Source of the DNA: Kribbella sp. NBC_00382 | GTDB taxonomy: Bacteria; Actinomycetota; Actinomycetes; Propionibacteriales; Kribbellaceae | DNA: 64,000 nucleotides | Assembly (NCBI RefSeq): GCF_036067295.1 | Contig: NZ_CP107954.1 | Coordinates: forward strand, 5,456,001 to 5,520,000 | Reading direction: 5' to 3' | In this document: piece by piece, positions 55,729-63,687 of the stretch | Numbering within the stretch: the first letter of the stretch is position 1 | Layout of the letters: each line of letters starts with the position of its first letter | The notes under the pieces: generated by a model | Databases searched by the model: none | What the model saw: only the letters and a program-made list of their open reading frames with translations | Told to the model about the DNA's origin: nothing | Program-made: the position numbers and the translations under genes

Positions 55729-56385
55729 GTGACATCGATTCGTACAGAGCTCGATCCCGCCGGGCTCGACGAGCCGGCGGCAGTCCTGCGACCCGTGCCG
55801 TTGCACGTCGTCGGCGGGCGGCCGGAGATCGATCTGGACGCGGCCGAGCGTGCGGTCGCCGACCTGCTGGTGGCGCTCGGGCGGGACCCGCACAGCGCCC
55901 ACCTGGCGGAGACGCCGCGGCGGGTGGCGAACGCGTACGCCGAGATGCTGACGCCGCGTGAGTTCGAGCTGACGACGTTCCCGAACGACGAGGGGTACGA
56001 CGAGCTGGTACTCGCCCGGAACATCCCGGTGCAGTCGCTGTGCGAGCACCACATGCTGCCGTTCCAGGGGGTGGCCCACGTCGGGTACCTGCCGGGGGAG
56101 CGGATCCTGGGGCTGTCCAAGCTGGCGCGCGTCGTGGAGTTGTTCGCGCGTGACCTGCAGGTGCAGGAGCGGCTGACCAAGCAGGTCGCCGACTGGCTGC
56201 AGGACCAGCTCGCGCCCAAGGGGGTGGGCGTCGTGATCGAGGCCGAGCACCAGTGCATGTCGTTGCGTGGTGTGCGCGCGATCGGGTCCAAGACGGTCAC
56301 GTCGGCGCTGCACGGCATGCTCCGCGACAGCCCCAGCTCACGCCAGGAGTTCTTCGCGCTGACCGGGATCTCGTCGGCCACCTGA
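55729..56385 (+). CDS. folE: GTP cyclohydrolase I FolE
   Basis: A 218-aa enzyme making dihydroneopterin triphosphate from GTP. Zinc and catalytic residues are in SLCEHHMLPFQGVAHVGY and in EAEHQCMSLRGV. The core KLARVVELFARDLQVQERLT is typical. The N-terminal ~30 residues vary. GTG at 55729 with AGGAGG 6 nt upstream. It stands apart from other folate genes and has its own regulator, so it may be a second, conditionally expressed FolE. Confidence 0.93.
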   Translation: MTSIRTELDPAGLDEPAAVLRPVPLHVVGGRPEIDLDAAERAVADLLVALGRDPHSAHLAETPRRVANAYAEMLTPREFELTTFPNDEGYDELVLARNIPVQSLCEHHMLPFQGVAHVGYLPGERILGLSKLARVVELFARDLQVQERLTKQVADWLQDQLAPKGVGVVIEAEHQCMSLRGVRAIGSKTVTSALHGMLRDSPSSRQEFFALTGISSAT

Positions 56386-56417
56386 GTTTCGGGGGGCGCG
56401 GCGTACCGGCGTACGGG

Positions 56418-56735
56418 TCAGGCTGAGGCCACCGCCTGGTGGTGCGTGTGGCGGCCGGTCGCCAGGATGTGCGCGACCTCCCCGGGCAGCAGGTCGGTGC
56501 CGGGGACCGGTTCCATCTCGGAGACGTCGAGCCAGCGGACGACGGTCGCGCCGCAGTGGCCGTGGACGGCGAGGATGGAGTCGAGGTCGGGCCAGACTGC
56601 GGTGGACGGGTTCTGGCCGTGCCAGCGCAGCGCCACCGATCCGTCGGTGAAGACGCAGCCTTCGGCGACCGTTCCGGTGCCGGAGACACCGCTGATATCG
56701 GCGTACCTGACGAGTTCGAACGTCTGGGGTTTCAC
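56418..56735 (-). CDS. Uncharacterised small protein, paralogue of the 44669-45049 gene
   Basis: A 105-aa protein: TFELVRYADISGVSGTGTVA, EGCVFTDGSVALRWHG, VWPDLDSILAVHGHCGATVV and RWLDVSEM, nearly colinear with the paralogue. The C-terminus then differs (LLPGEVAHILATGRHTHHQA). GTG at 56735 is chosen from that alignment. The start overlaps the stop of an upstream 26-codon ORF as GTGA, implying translational coupling. The gene is divergent from hen1. No known domain. Confidence 0.65.
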   Translation of the reverse strand: MKPQTFELVRYADISGVSGTGTVAEGCVFTDGSVALRWHGQNPSTAVWPDLDSILAVHGHCGATVVRWLDVSEMEPVPGTDLLPGEVAHILATGRHTHHQAVASA

Positions 56736-56812
56736 CGGCGGACCTCGTCGGTCCGTGCTGGCCGCTGACTGGTACTGGGTCTGAAACTGGGACGGCTTGA
56801 GGGAGTTGCCAT
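56732..56812 (-). CDS. Short upstream ORF coupled to the uncharacterised paralogue
   Basis: ATG at 56812 preceded by GGAAAGGACC opens 26 codons (MATPSSRPSFRPSTSQRP and on) rich in Ser, Pro and Arg, ending in Arg-Arg-stop. The TGA overlaps the next GTG by 2 bases (GTGA). It could be a coupling or regulatory ORF. No homology is recognisable, so expression is an open question. Confidence 0.35.
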   Translation of the reverse strand: MATPSSRPSFRPSTSQRPARTDEVRR

Positions 56813-57039
56813 GGTCCTTTCCCCGGTGTCGGCGTGGTTCAGGGCAGTTTCGCCACAAACCGGGGACCGGTACGGACTGTCAGCGGGGAAGGACGGTCTG
56901 TAGCGACTCATCTACTGCAAATCAAGGTAGAACCAACCGCCCGGACGCGCCAGTGGTCAGCGGGCGTGTCTCATTCTTCGATCCTGATTCCTCAACAAAC
57001 CAGGCGATTGATGGCCGTCGGGCGTGATCGAATACGGAA
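56813..57039. other. Divergent upstream region of hen1
   Basis: 227 bp, less GC-rich than the surroundings. A TTGATG with an AATACG 17 nt later (57031-57036) lies just before the hen1 GTG but is too close for a standard start. Nothing else is recognised. Confidence 0.3.
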
Positions 57040-58506
57040 GTGTTCCTGACCATCGCCACGCGTTCCTCGGTGCCTGACGTCCCCGCGACCGATCTCGGAT
57101 TCCTGTTGCACAAGAATCCGGCGCGACCTCAGTCGGTCGAGGTCGCCGGCGGGACGGCGCACGTGCTCTACCCGGAGGCGACGGCGGAACGCTGCACCGC
57201 GGCGGTACTGCTGGAAGTCGACCCGATCGGCCTGGTCCGCTCCGGCCGCGGCCGGCCTTCGGAGGGTTTCACCCTCGGCCAGTACGTGAACGACCGCCCG
57301 TATGCCGCCTCCAGCCTGCTCGCCGTCGCTCTCGGCAAACTCTTCCGCACCGCCATGAACGGCCGCTGCGACGCCCGCCCGGCCCTGGCAGCCACCGCGG
57401 TCCCCCTGGAAATCCACATCCCCGCCCTCCCTTGCCGCGGAGGGCCCACTCTGGCGACCCGCTTCTTCGAGCCCCTCGGCTGGACGGTAGACGCCCGCCC
57501 CATTCCCCTGGACCCAGAAATCCCATCCTGGGGCGACTCCCGCTACGTAGACCTCCGTCTAACCGGCACCCTCCGCCTGGCAGACGCCCTGAACCACCTG
57601 TACGTCCTCATGCCGGTCCTGGACGACGCCAAGCACTACTGGGTAGACACCGAAGAGATCGACAAACTAATCCGAGCCGGCGATGGCTGGCTCGCCGCCC
57701 ACCCCGACAAAGACCTGATCTCCCACCGCTACCTAGCCCACCGCCGCAACCTCACCGACACAGCTCTCGACCGCCTGACGGAGGCCGAAGGTGACCTCCT
57801 CGAAGACGAGCCGGCCACCGAGGTCGGCGATGACCTGCCCGGCCCCGCCACTTCCGCGCCCCACGTGTCGTCTGGCGGCGGCTCTGCCTCCTCCTCGCCG
57901 TCGCTTGCCGCGCAGCGGCGGGCGACGGTGCTCGAAGTGCTGCGCGAGATTGGTGGGCACCGCGTGGGCGATCTCGGCTGTGGGGAGGGCGTTCTGGTTG
58001 CCGAGCTGCTCAAGGACGGGCGGTATGACTTGGTGGTGGCGACGGATGTGTCGTCGCGGGCGCTTGCGCAGGCTGAGAAGCGGCTGCATGTGCGGGAGAT
58101 GTCGGAGCGGCAGCGGGAGCGGTTGCGGTTGTTTCAGTCGTCGGTGACTTATGCGGATGGGCGGCTGAGTGGGCTGGATGCTGCTGTGCTGATGGAGGTG
58201 GTCGAGCACGTGGATCCGCCTCGGCTGCCGGCGTTGGCGAAGGCTGTTTTCGGGGCCGCGAAGCCCGGTGCGGTGGTGGTGACCACGCCTAATTCGGAGT
58301 ACAACGTGCGGTTCGAGGCGCTCAAGGCCGGAGGGTTCCGGCATGCGGATCACCGGTTCGAGTGGACCCGGCAGGAGTTTCGCGAGTGGGCTGAGGGTGT
58401 GTGTGCGACGTACGGGTATCTAGTTGAGTTTCGGCCGGTGGGGCCGGTCGACCACGAGGTCGGCGCGCCTACCCAGCTGGCGATCTTCAGGAAGGGGGAG
58501 GTGTGA
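57040..58506 (+). CDS. hen1: Bacterial Hen1, 3'-terminal RNA ribose 2'-O-methyltransferase
   Basis: A 488-aa partner of Pnkp. The N-terminal half (~1-260: TDLGFLLHKNPARPQSVEVA, AHVLYPEATAERCTAAVLLE) is the ligase-activating domain. The C-terminal methyltransferase has SAM motif VGDLGCGEGVLVAELL and the metal site MEVVEHVDPPRL with a later His in RHADHRFEWTRQEF, the E-x-x-E-H...H set of Hen1. A low-complexity Ser/Gly linker (~270-295) joins them. It methylates the 2'-OH of a cleaved RNA 3' end so that repaired RNA resists the same ribotoxin. GTG at 57040. The stop overlaps the Pnkp start. Confidence 0.93.
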   Translation: MFLTIATRSSVPDVPATDLGFLLHKNPARPQSVEVAGGTAHVLYPEATAERCTAAVLLEVDPIGLVRSGRGRPSEGFTLGQYVNDRPYAASSLLAVALGKLFRTAMNGRCDARPALAATAVPLEIHIPALPCRGGPTLATRFFEPLGWTVDARPIPLDPEIPSWGDSRYVDLRLTGTLRLADALNHLYVLMPVLDDAKHYWVDTEEIDKLIRAGDGWLAAHPDKDLISHRYLAHRRNLTDTALDRLTEAEGDLLEDEPATEVGDDLPGPATSAPHVSSGGGSASSSPSLAAQRRATVLEVLREIGGHRVGDLGCGEGVLVAELLKDGRYDLVVATDVSSRALAQAEKRLHVREMSERQRERLRLFQSSVTYADGRLSGLDAAVLMEVVEHVDPPRLPALAKAVFGAAKPGAVVVTTPNSEYNVRFEALKAGGFRHADHRFEWTRQEFREWAEGVCATYGYLVEFRPVGPVDHEVGAPTQLAIFRKGEV

Positions 58507-61031
58507 TGGCGACTATCGGCGTACCAGCGTTGAGTTTGGTGGTGCTGGTCGGGGCTAGTGGGTCGGGCAAGTCGACGTTTGCGCGCAAGCACTTCCTCGG
58601 CACCGAGGTGATCTCGAGTGATGTGTGTCGCGGGCTGGTGTCGGACGACGAGAACGATCAGGCGGCGACCAAGGACGCGTTCGCAGTGCTGCATTTCATC
58701 GCGGGCAAGAGACTCGCGGCGGGCAGGCTGACGGTGATCGACGCGACCAACGTTCAGCCCGACGCGCGCAAGGAGCTGGTCGCGCTCGCGAAAGAGTACG
58801 ACGTGTTGCCGGTGGCAATCGTTCTCGATCCGCCCGAGGCAGTCTGTGTCGCGCGCAACGAGCTGCGTCCGGACCGGCAGTTCGGCAAGCAGGTCGTCGT
58901 CCGCCAGCGGTCGCAGCTCCGGCGCCGCCTGAAAAGCCTTAAACGCGAGGGCTTCCGGACCGTCCACACGCTATCGACCGTCGAGGAGATCGATGCCGTC
59001 AGCATCGAACGTACGAGACTCTTCAACGATCTCAAAGACCAGACCGGCCCGTTCGACATCGTCGGCGACATCCACGGCTGCCGCGCCGAGCTCGAGCAAC
59101 TGCTCACCGCCCTCGGCTACACGATCACCCGCGACGCCGAGGGTCGCCCAACAGACGCGCACCACCCGCAACGACGCGCGATCTTCGTCGGCGACCTGGT
59201 CGACCGCGGCCCGGACACCCCCGGCGTACTCCGCCTGGTCATGGGAATGGTCAACAAAGGCAACGCGTACTGCGTGACCGGCAACCACGAGGCCAAGCTG
59301 CTCCGCTCGATGCAGGGCAAGAAGGTCCGCATCAACCACGGCCTCGCCGAGTCGCTGGAGCAGTTGGCCGAAGAGTCCGACGAGTTCCGCGCCGAGGTCG
59401 CCACCTTCATGGACGGCCTCATCTCGCACTACGTCTTCGACAGCGGCAACCTGGTCGTCTCGCACGCCGGCCTGGTCGAGCGGATGCACGGCAGAACCTC
59501 AGGTCGTGTCCGTTCCTTCTGCCTGTACGGCGAAACGACCGGCGAGACCGACGAGTTCGGCCTGCCGATCCGCTACCCGTGGGCCAACGAATACCGCGGT
59601 CGCGCGATGGTCGTCTACGGCCACACGCCGACCCCGGAGCCGGAGTGGATCAACAACACGATCTGCCTCGACACCGGCGCCGTCTTCGGAGGCTCGCTGA
59701 CCGCCCTGCGTTACCCCGAGCGCGAACTCGTCCAAATCCAGGCTGCCGAGCAGTACTACAAGCCGGCGAAGCCACTGCACGTCCCGGCCGCCCCCGAGCG
59801 CGAGCCGGACGTCCTCGACATCACGGACGTCGTCGGCCGGCGCGTGATCGAGACCCAGACGCACGGCCGGATCAGCGTCCGCGCCGAGCAGGCCGGTGCC
59901 GCGCTCGAGGTGATGAGCCGGTTCGCGATCGACCCGCGTCTCCTCCTGTACCTGCCGCCGACGATGAGCCCGGTCGCGACCTCACCGGTACCAGGTCTGC
60001 TGGAGCACCCGGCGCAGGCGTTCGAGGCCTACAAGGGTCAGGGCGTCACCGAGTTGGTGTGCGAGGAGAAGCACAGGGGCTCGCGTGCCGTCGTCCTGCT
60101 GACCCGGGACGACGACGTCGCCGAGAAGCGTTTCGGCCTCGCCGGTCGCGGCGCCGTACACACCCGCACCGGCCGCTCGTTCTTCGACGCGATCCTGACG
60201 GACGACCTGCTACTCCGGCTGCGCAAGGTCGCCGAAGAGGCCGGCCTGTTCGAGGAGCTGGACACCTCGTGGTTGCTGCTCGATGCCGAGCTCCTGCCGT
60301 GGAGTGCGAAGGCCGGCGAGCTCCTGCGCAACCAGTACGCCGCTGTCGGCGCGGCCGCTCGAGCTTCGTTGCCAGCAGCAACGGCTGCACTCGAAGCGGC
60401 CGCCACGGCAGGGCTTGACGTGGGGGAGATGCTCGACCGGACAAAGCGTCGTACTGCGAACGCGGATCGCTTCACCGAGGCCTATCGCCGGTACTGCTGG
60501 CCGACCGAGGGACTCGACGGGGTCCGGCTGGCGCCGTTCCAGCTGCTCGCCTCCGAAGGAGCGACGTACCAGGAGAAGCCGCACGCCTGGCACCTCGCCC
60601 TGGCCGACCGGATGGTTGCCGCAGGCCCCTCTCTCGTCACGCCGACCCGACGGCTCTACGTCGACCTCGAGTCGTGGGACGCCGGGATCTCGTGGTGGGA
60701 GGAGCTGACCGGCGCCGGTGGCGAGGGGATGGTGGTGAAGCCCGCGGCCAACCTCGTCCGTACTCCGAAAGGCCTCGCGCAACCCGGGTTGAAGGTCCGC
60801 GGCCAGGAGTATCTCCGGATCATCTACGGCCCCGACTACACCGAGCCGGAGAACTTCAGCCGGCTCCGCGATCGCAAGCTCGGCCACAAGCGCTCGCTCG
60901 CACTCCGCGAGTACGCCGTCGGCCTGGAGGCGCTGGAACGAGCCGCCCGGGGTGAGCCGCTTTGGCGCATCCACGAATGCGTCTTCGCTGTACTGGCCCT
61001 CGAATCAGAACCGGTAGACCCTCGGCTCTAG
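58506..61031 (+). CDS. pnkp: Polynucleotide kinase-phosphatase-ligase Pnkp (RNA repair)
   Basis: An 841-aa RNA end-healing and sealing enzyme. Kinase: P-loop VLVGASGSGKSTF (G16-S23) with VIDATNVQP. Phosphatase (~residues 180-430): GDIHGCRAEL, VGDLVDRGPDTPG, CVTGNHEAKLL and YGHTPTPEPEW, a binuclear calcineurin-type site. Adenylyltransferase: nucleotidyl-lysine motif EEKHRGSRAV (Lys ~522), EGMVVKPAANL and LKVRGQEYLRIIYGPDY. Pnkp needs Hen1 to ligate, and the two genes overlap by 1 nt (TGATG). ATG at 58506 is favoured by GGGGGAGG 5 nt upstream; GTG at 58503 also fits. No ribotoxin is adjacent. Confidence 0.95.
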   Translation: MATIGVPALSLVVLVGASGSGKSTFARKHFLGTEVISSDVCRGLVSDDENDQAATKDAFAVLHFIAGKRLAAGRLTVIDATNVQPDARKELVALAKEYDVLPVAIVLDPPEAVCVARNELRPDRQFGKQVVVRQRSQLRRRLKSLKREGFRTVHTLSTVEEIDAVSIERTRLFNDLKDQTGPFDIVGDIHGCRAELEQLLTALGYTITRDAEGRPTDAHHPQRRAIFVGDLVDRGPDTPGVLRLVMGMVNKGNAYCVTGNHEAKLLRSMQGKKVRINHGLAESLEQLAEESDEFRAEVATFMDGLISHYVFDSGNLVVSHAGLVERMHGRTSGRVRSFCLYGETTGETDEFGLPIRYPWANEYRGRAMVVYGHTPTPEPEWINNTICLDTGAVFGGSLTALRYPERELVQIQAAEQYYKPAKPLHVPAAPEREPDVLDITDVVGRRVIETQTHGRISVRAEQAGAALEVMSRFAIDPRLLLYLPPTMSPVATSPVPGLLEHPAQAFEAYKGQGVTELVCEEKHRGSRAVVLLTRDDDVAEKRFGLAGRGAVHTRTGRSFFDAILTDDLLLRLRKVAEEAGLFEELDTSWLLLDAELLPWSAKAGELLRNQYAAVGAAARASLPAATAALEAAATAGLDVGEMLDRTKRRTANADRFTEAYRRYCWPTEGLDGVRLAPFQLLASEGATYQEKPHAWHLALADRMVAAGPSLVTPTRRLYVDLESWDAGISWWEELTGAGGEGMVVKPAANLVRTPKGLAQPGLKVRGQEYLRIIYGPDYTEPENFSRLRDRKLGHKRSLALREYAVGLEALERAARGEPLWRIHECVFAVLALESEPVDPRL

Positions 61032-61058
61032 CGCCCGCGTAAGCACTAGAGCCGAGGG
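61019..61058. terminator. Bidirectional terminator between pnkp and the TetR gene
   Basis: CCCTCGGCTCTAG (61019-61031, including the pnkp stop) pairs perfectly with CTAGAGCCGAGGG (61046-61058) over a 14-nt loop. It separates convergent genes (stops at 61031 and 61061). Confidence 0.8.
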
Positions 61059-61060
61059 AG

Positions 61061-61639
61061 TCAACCGGCGAGCAACCCGTGGAGGGCGGCCGACGAGATC
61101 TTGTCGGCCTCCTCCAGGGTCAGCTCCGCGTGGTCGGTCATCAGCCGGAAGATGAGCGGACCGAACAGCACATCGGTCGCCGTCTCCGCGCTGATCCCCG
61201 GCTTCACCTCGCCACGATCGAGTGCGCGTCGCCAAAGCTCGGCCACGGCCTCCCGTCGCTTGTCCAGGAAGTACTCCCGGAAGTACGGCGAGGCGGCCGG
61301 GTCGGCGACCGATGCCGCGAGCAACTGAGCGAAGATCGTCCCCTGCGGCCCGGCGTAGAACGCGCTGACCCGCCGAACCTGCTCGGCCAGATCGTCGGCT
61401 GCGTTCCCCTTGTCAGGAAGGGGAATCGCCGCCGCCATCTGCTTGCCGAAGGCCTCGGCCGCGATCGCCGTCCGGCACGGCCAATGTTTGTAGATCGTCG
61501 CCTTGCTCACCCCGGAGCGGGCGCTGATCGCATCAACCGTTGCGGCCGGCAACCCACCTTCTTCGAGTAACTCGGTGGTTGCCGTGAGCACCGAATCCAT
61601 CGCCCGCAGACTGCGCGGGTGCGACGACTGCTCAGGCAT
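61061..61639 (-). CDS. TetR-family repressor of the aldo/keto reductase operon
   Basis: A 192-aa regulator with helix-turn-helix VDAISARSGVSKATIYKHWP (~residues 35-54) and a C-terminal ligand domain with DKRREAVAELWRRALDRGEV. It is the second gene of an operon, 12 nt after the aldo/keto reductase. The 26-bp dyad in front of that gene is the likely operator, giving autoregulation. Inducer unknown. Confidence 0.88.
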   Translation of the reverse strand: MPEQSSHPRSLRAMDSVLTATTELLEEGGLPAATVDAISARSGVSKATIYKHWPCRTAIAAEAFGKQMAAAIPLPDKGNAADDLAEQVRRVSAFYAGPQGTIFAQLLAASVADPAASPYFREYFLDKRREAVAELWRRALDRGEVKPGISAETATDVLFGPLIFRLMTDHAELTLEEADKISSAALHGLLAG

Positions 61640-61651
61640 CGTCGTGATCGC

Positions 61652-62515
61652 TCACTTGATCGCGTCTGTCAGGCGGGCGAACTCGTCCTCCGTCAGCTCT
61701 AGCTTCGCCGCGGCGACGTTGTCCTCGAGGTGGGCGACCGATGAGGTGCCGGGGATCGGCAGGACGACGGGGGAGCGCTTGAGCAGCCAGGCCAGGGCGA
61801 GCTGCGACGGGCTCGCCTGGTGCTGCTTGGCGATCGCGTCGAGCGGGCCGCCGGCCTTGGCGAGTTCACCGGTCGCGAGCGGGAACCACGGGATGAAGGC
61901 GAGGTTGTTCTTCTCGGCGTACTCGAGAACGTCCTCGTCGTCGCGCTGGCTGAGGTTGTACAGGTTCTGCACCGAGACGATCGTCGCGGTCTTGGCCGCT
62001 TCCTCGAGCTCGGCGACGCTGACCTGGGACAGGCCGATGTGCCGGATCTTGCCCTCGGACTGCAGGTTGGCGAGCTCGCCGAGCTGGTCCGCGACCGGGA
62101 CCTCGGGGTCGATCCGGTGCAGCTGGAGCAGGTCGATCCGCTCGAGGCCGAGGTGGCGCAGGCTCAGCTCGACGGCCTGGCGCAGGTACGCCGGCCGGCC
62201 GACGGGCGACCAGGCGCCGGGACCCTGACGGGTGAATCCGGCCTTGGTGGCGATCACCAGGTCGTCGGCGTACGGGTGCAGTGCCTTCTTGAGCAGGAGG
62301 TCCGCGGTGAACGGGCCGTACGCGTCGGCGGTGTCGATGAAGTTGACGCCGAGCTCGACGGCGCGGCGTAGTACCCGGACCGCCTCGTCGGGATCGCGCG
62401 ACTCGCCCCAGACCCCGGGGCCAGGGAGCTGCATGGTGCCGTATCCGAGCCGGCGCACGGTGAGGTCGCCGCCGATCGTGAACTCACCGGATGCCGCTGC
62501 GACTGCTTCGGTCAT
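61652..62515 (-). CDS. Aldo/keto reductase
   Basis: A 287-aa NADPH-dependent reductase: VRRLGYGTMQLPGPG, catalytic Asp/Tyr in NFIDTADAYGPFTADLLL, Lys in LVIATKAGFTRQG, His in DLLQLHRIDPEVPV, and cofactor region VLPIPGTSSVAHLEDNV. ATG at 62515 (AGGAG 8 nt upstream) is preferred over TTG at 62521. It heads an operon with the TetR repressor. Confidence 0.92.
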   Translation of the reverse strand: MTEAVAAASGEFTIGGDLTVRRLGYGTMQLPGPGVWGESRDPDEAVRVLRRAVELGVNFIDTADAYGPFTADLLLKKALHPYADDLVIATKAGFTRQGPGAWSPVGRPAYLRQAVELSLRHLGLERIDLLQLHRIDPEVPVADQLGELANLQSEGKIRHIGLSQVSVAELEEAAKTATIVSVQNLYNLSQRDDEDVLEYAEKNNLAFIPWFPLATGELAKAGGPLDAIAKQHQASPSQLALAWLLKRSPVVLPIPGTSSVAHLEDNVAAAKLELTEDEFARLTDAIK

Positions 62516-62528
62516 GATCAAATCTCCT

Positions 62529-62554
62529 AAGTGAACTGAACGTACAGTTCACTT
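62529..62554. promoter_or_regulatory. 26-bp perfect TetR-type operator
   Basis: AAGTGAACTG (62529-62538), six central bases, then CAGTTCACTT (62545-62554) form a perfect dyad 13 bp upstream of the aldo/keto reductase ATG. The position overlaps the expected transcription start, so binding would repress. Confidence 0.7.
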
Positions 62555-62598
62555 TAGGGCGCGATCAGGCTCACGCAAGGCCGCAGCAGGCGCGGACC

Positions 62599-63579
62599 TC
62601 AGCCGAGTTTGAGGGTGCTGGCTGCGGTGCTGGAGGCTTCTGAGCCGTACGCCGACGCGAGGCGCTCGAGGAAGACCGTCTGGTCGAGGCTGTACTCCTG
62701 GGTGCCGACTGTCTCGAGGACGGTGGTGGCCAGGGTGCAGCCGATCTGGGCGGCGGCTTCGTGGTCGAGGCCGGCCGCGCGACCGGTCAGGTAGCCGGCG
62801 CGGAAGGCATCGCCGCCACCGGTCGGGTCGACGAGTCCGGGCGCAGGTACGGCCGGGATCTTCGCCAGGATGCCGCCGGCGTTCTCGATGACGACGCCGT
62901 CGCCGCCATGCGTGGTGACTCGGACTCCCACCCGGGACAGGATCTCGTCGTGGCTCCAGCCGGTCTTCTGGACCATCAAGCCGGACTCGTACTCATTGCT
63001 GAACAGGTACGTCGCGCCGTCGACCAGTTCGCGGATCTGCTCGCCGTCCATCCGGGCCAGCTGCTGCGAGGGGTCGGCGGCGACGTCGATCCCGTTGGCC
63101 TTGGCGAGCGCGGTGTGCCGCAGCATGCCGTCCGGGTCGTCGGCGCCGATCAGGACCAGGTCGATCCCACCTGTCGACGCGTGGATCGCGGCCAGGTCGA
63201 TCTCCCGGGACTCTGCCATCGCGCCGGTGTAGAAGGACGCGATCTGGTTGGCGTCGAGGTCCGTAGTACAGGTGAAGCGGGCGGTGTGCACGTTGTCGCA
63301 GATCCGTACGTGCGAGATGTCCACGCCGGCCTTGACCAGCGCTTCGCCGTACTCCGTGAAGTCCGCTCCGACCGAGCCGACGAGCAGCGACCCCTGGCCG
63401 AGCTGGGCCATCCCGTAGCAGATGTTGGCGGCGACCCCACCGCGGTGCACGACCAGCTCATCGACCAGGAAGGACAGCGAGACCTTGTGCATCTGCTCTT
63501 CGAGGAACTGATCCTTGAAGCGCCCGGGGAACGTCATCAGGATGTCGGTCGCGATCGATCCGGCGACGGCGATGCGCAT
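62599..63579 (-). CDS. adoK: Adenosine kinase (PfkB family)
   Basis: A 326-aa ribokinase-fold kinase closely resembling the mycobacterial AdoK: MRIAVAGSIATDILMTFPGR, HKVSLSFLVDELVVHRGGVA, HTARFTCTTDLDANQIASFY and AADPSQQLARM. The anion hole and catalytic Asp lie in VDPTGGGDAFRAGYLTGRAA. It phosphorylates adenosine to AMP. Length agrees with AdoK (324 aa). ATG at 63579 with GAGGAG upstream; an earlier frame extension lacks similarity. Divergent from a methyltransferase gene. Confidence 0.9.
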   Translation of the reverse strand: MRIAVAGSIATDILMTFPGRFKDQFLEEQMHKVSLSFLVDELVVHRGGVAANICYGMAQLGQGSLLVGSVGADFTEYGEALVKAGVDISHVRICDNVHTARFTCTTDLDANQIASFYTGAMAESREIDLAAIHASTGGIDLVLIGADDPDGMLRHTALAKANGIDVAADPSQQLARMDGEQIRELVDGATYLFSNEYESGLMVQKTGWSHDEILSRVGVRVTTHGGDGVVIENAGGILAKIPAVPAPGLVDPTGGGDAFRAGYLTGRAAGLDHEAAAQIGCTLATTVLETVGTQEYSLDQTVFLERLASAYGSEASSTAASTLKLG

Positions 63580-63687
63580 ACGGGGGTCTCCTCGGAGGGG
63601 TGGTGTCGAGCGGCTGGGCAACCCGATAGAGACTACAGCCGGGCGCTATTGCCGAGATCACGACGACAGTCAGGATGGCGGGTTTCG

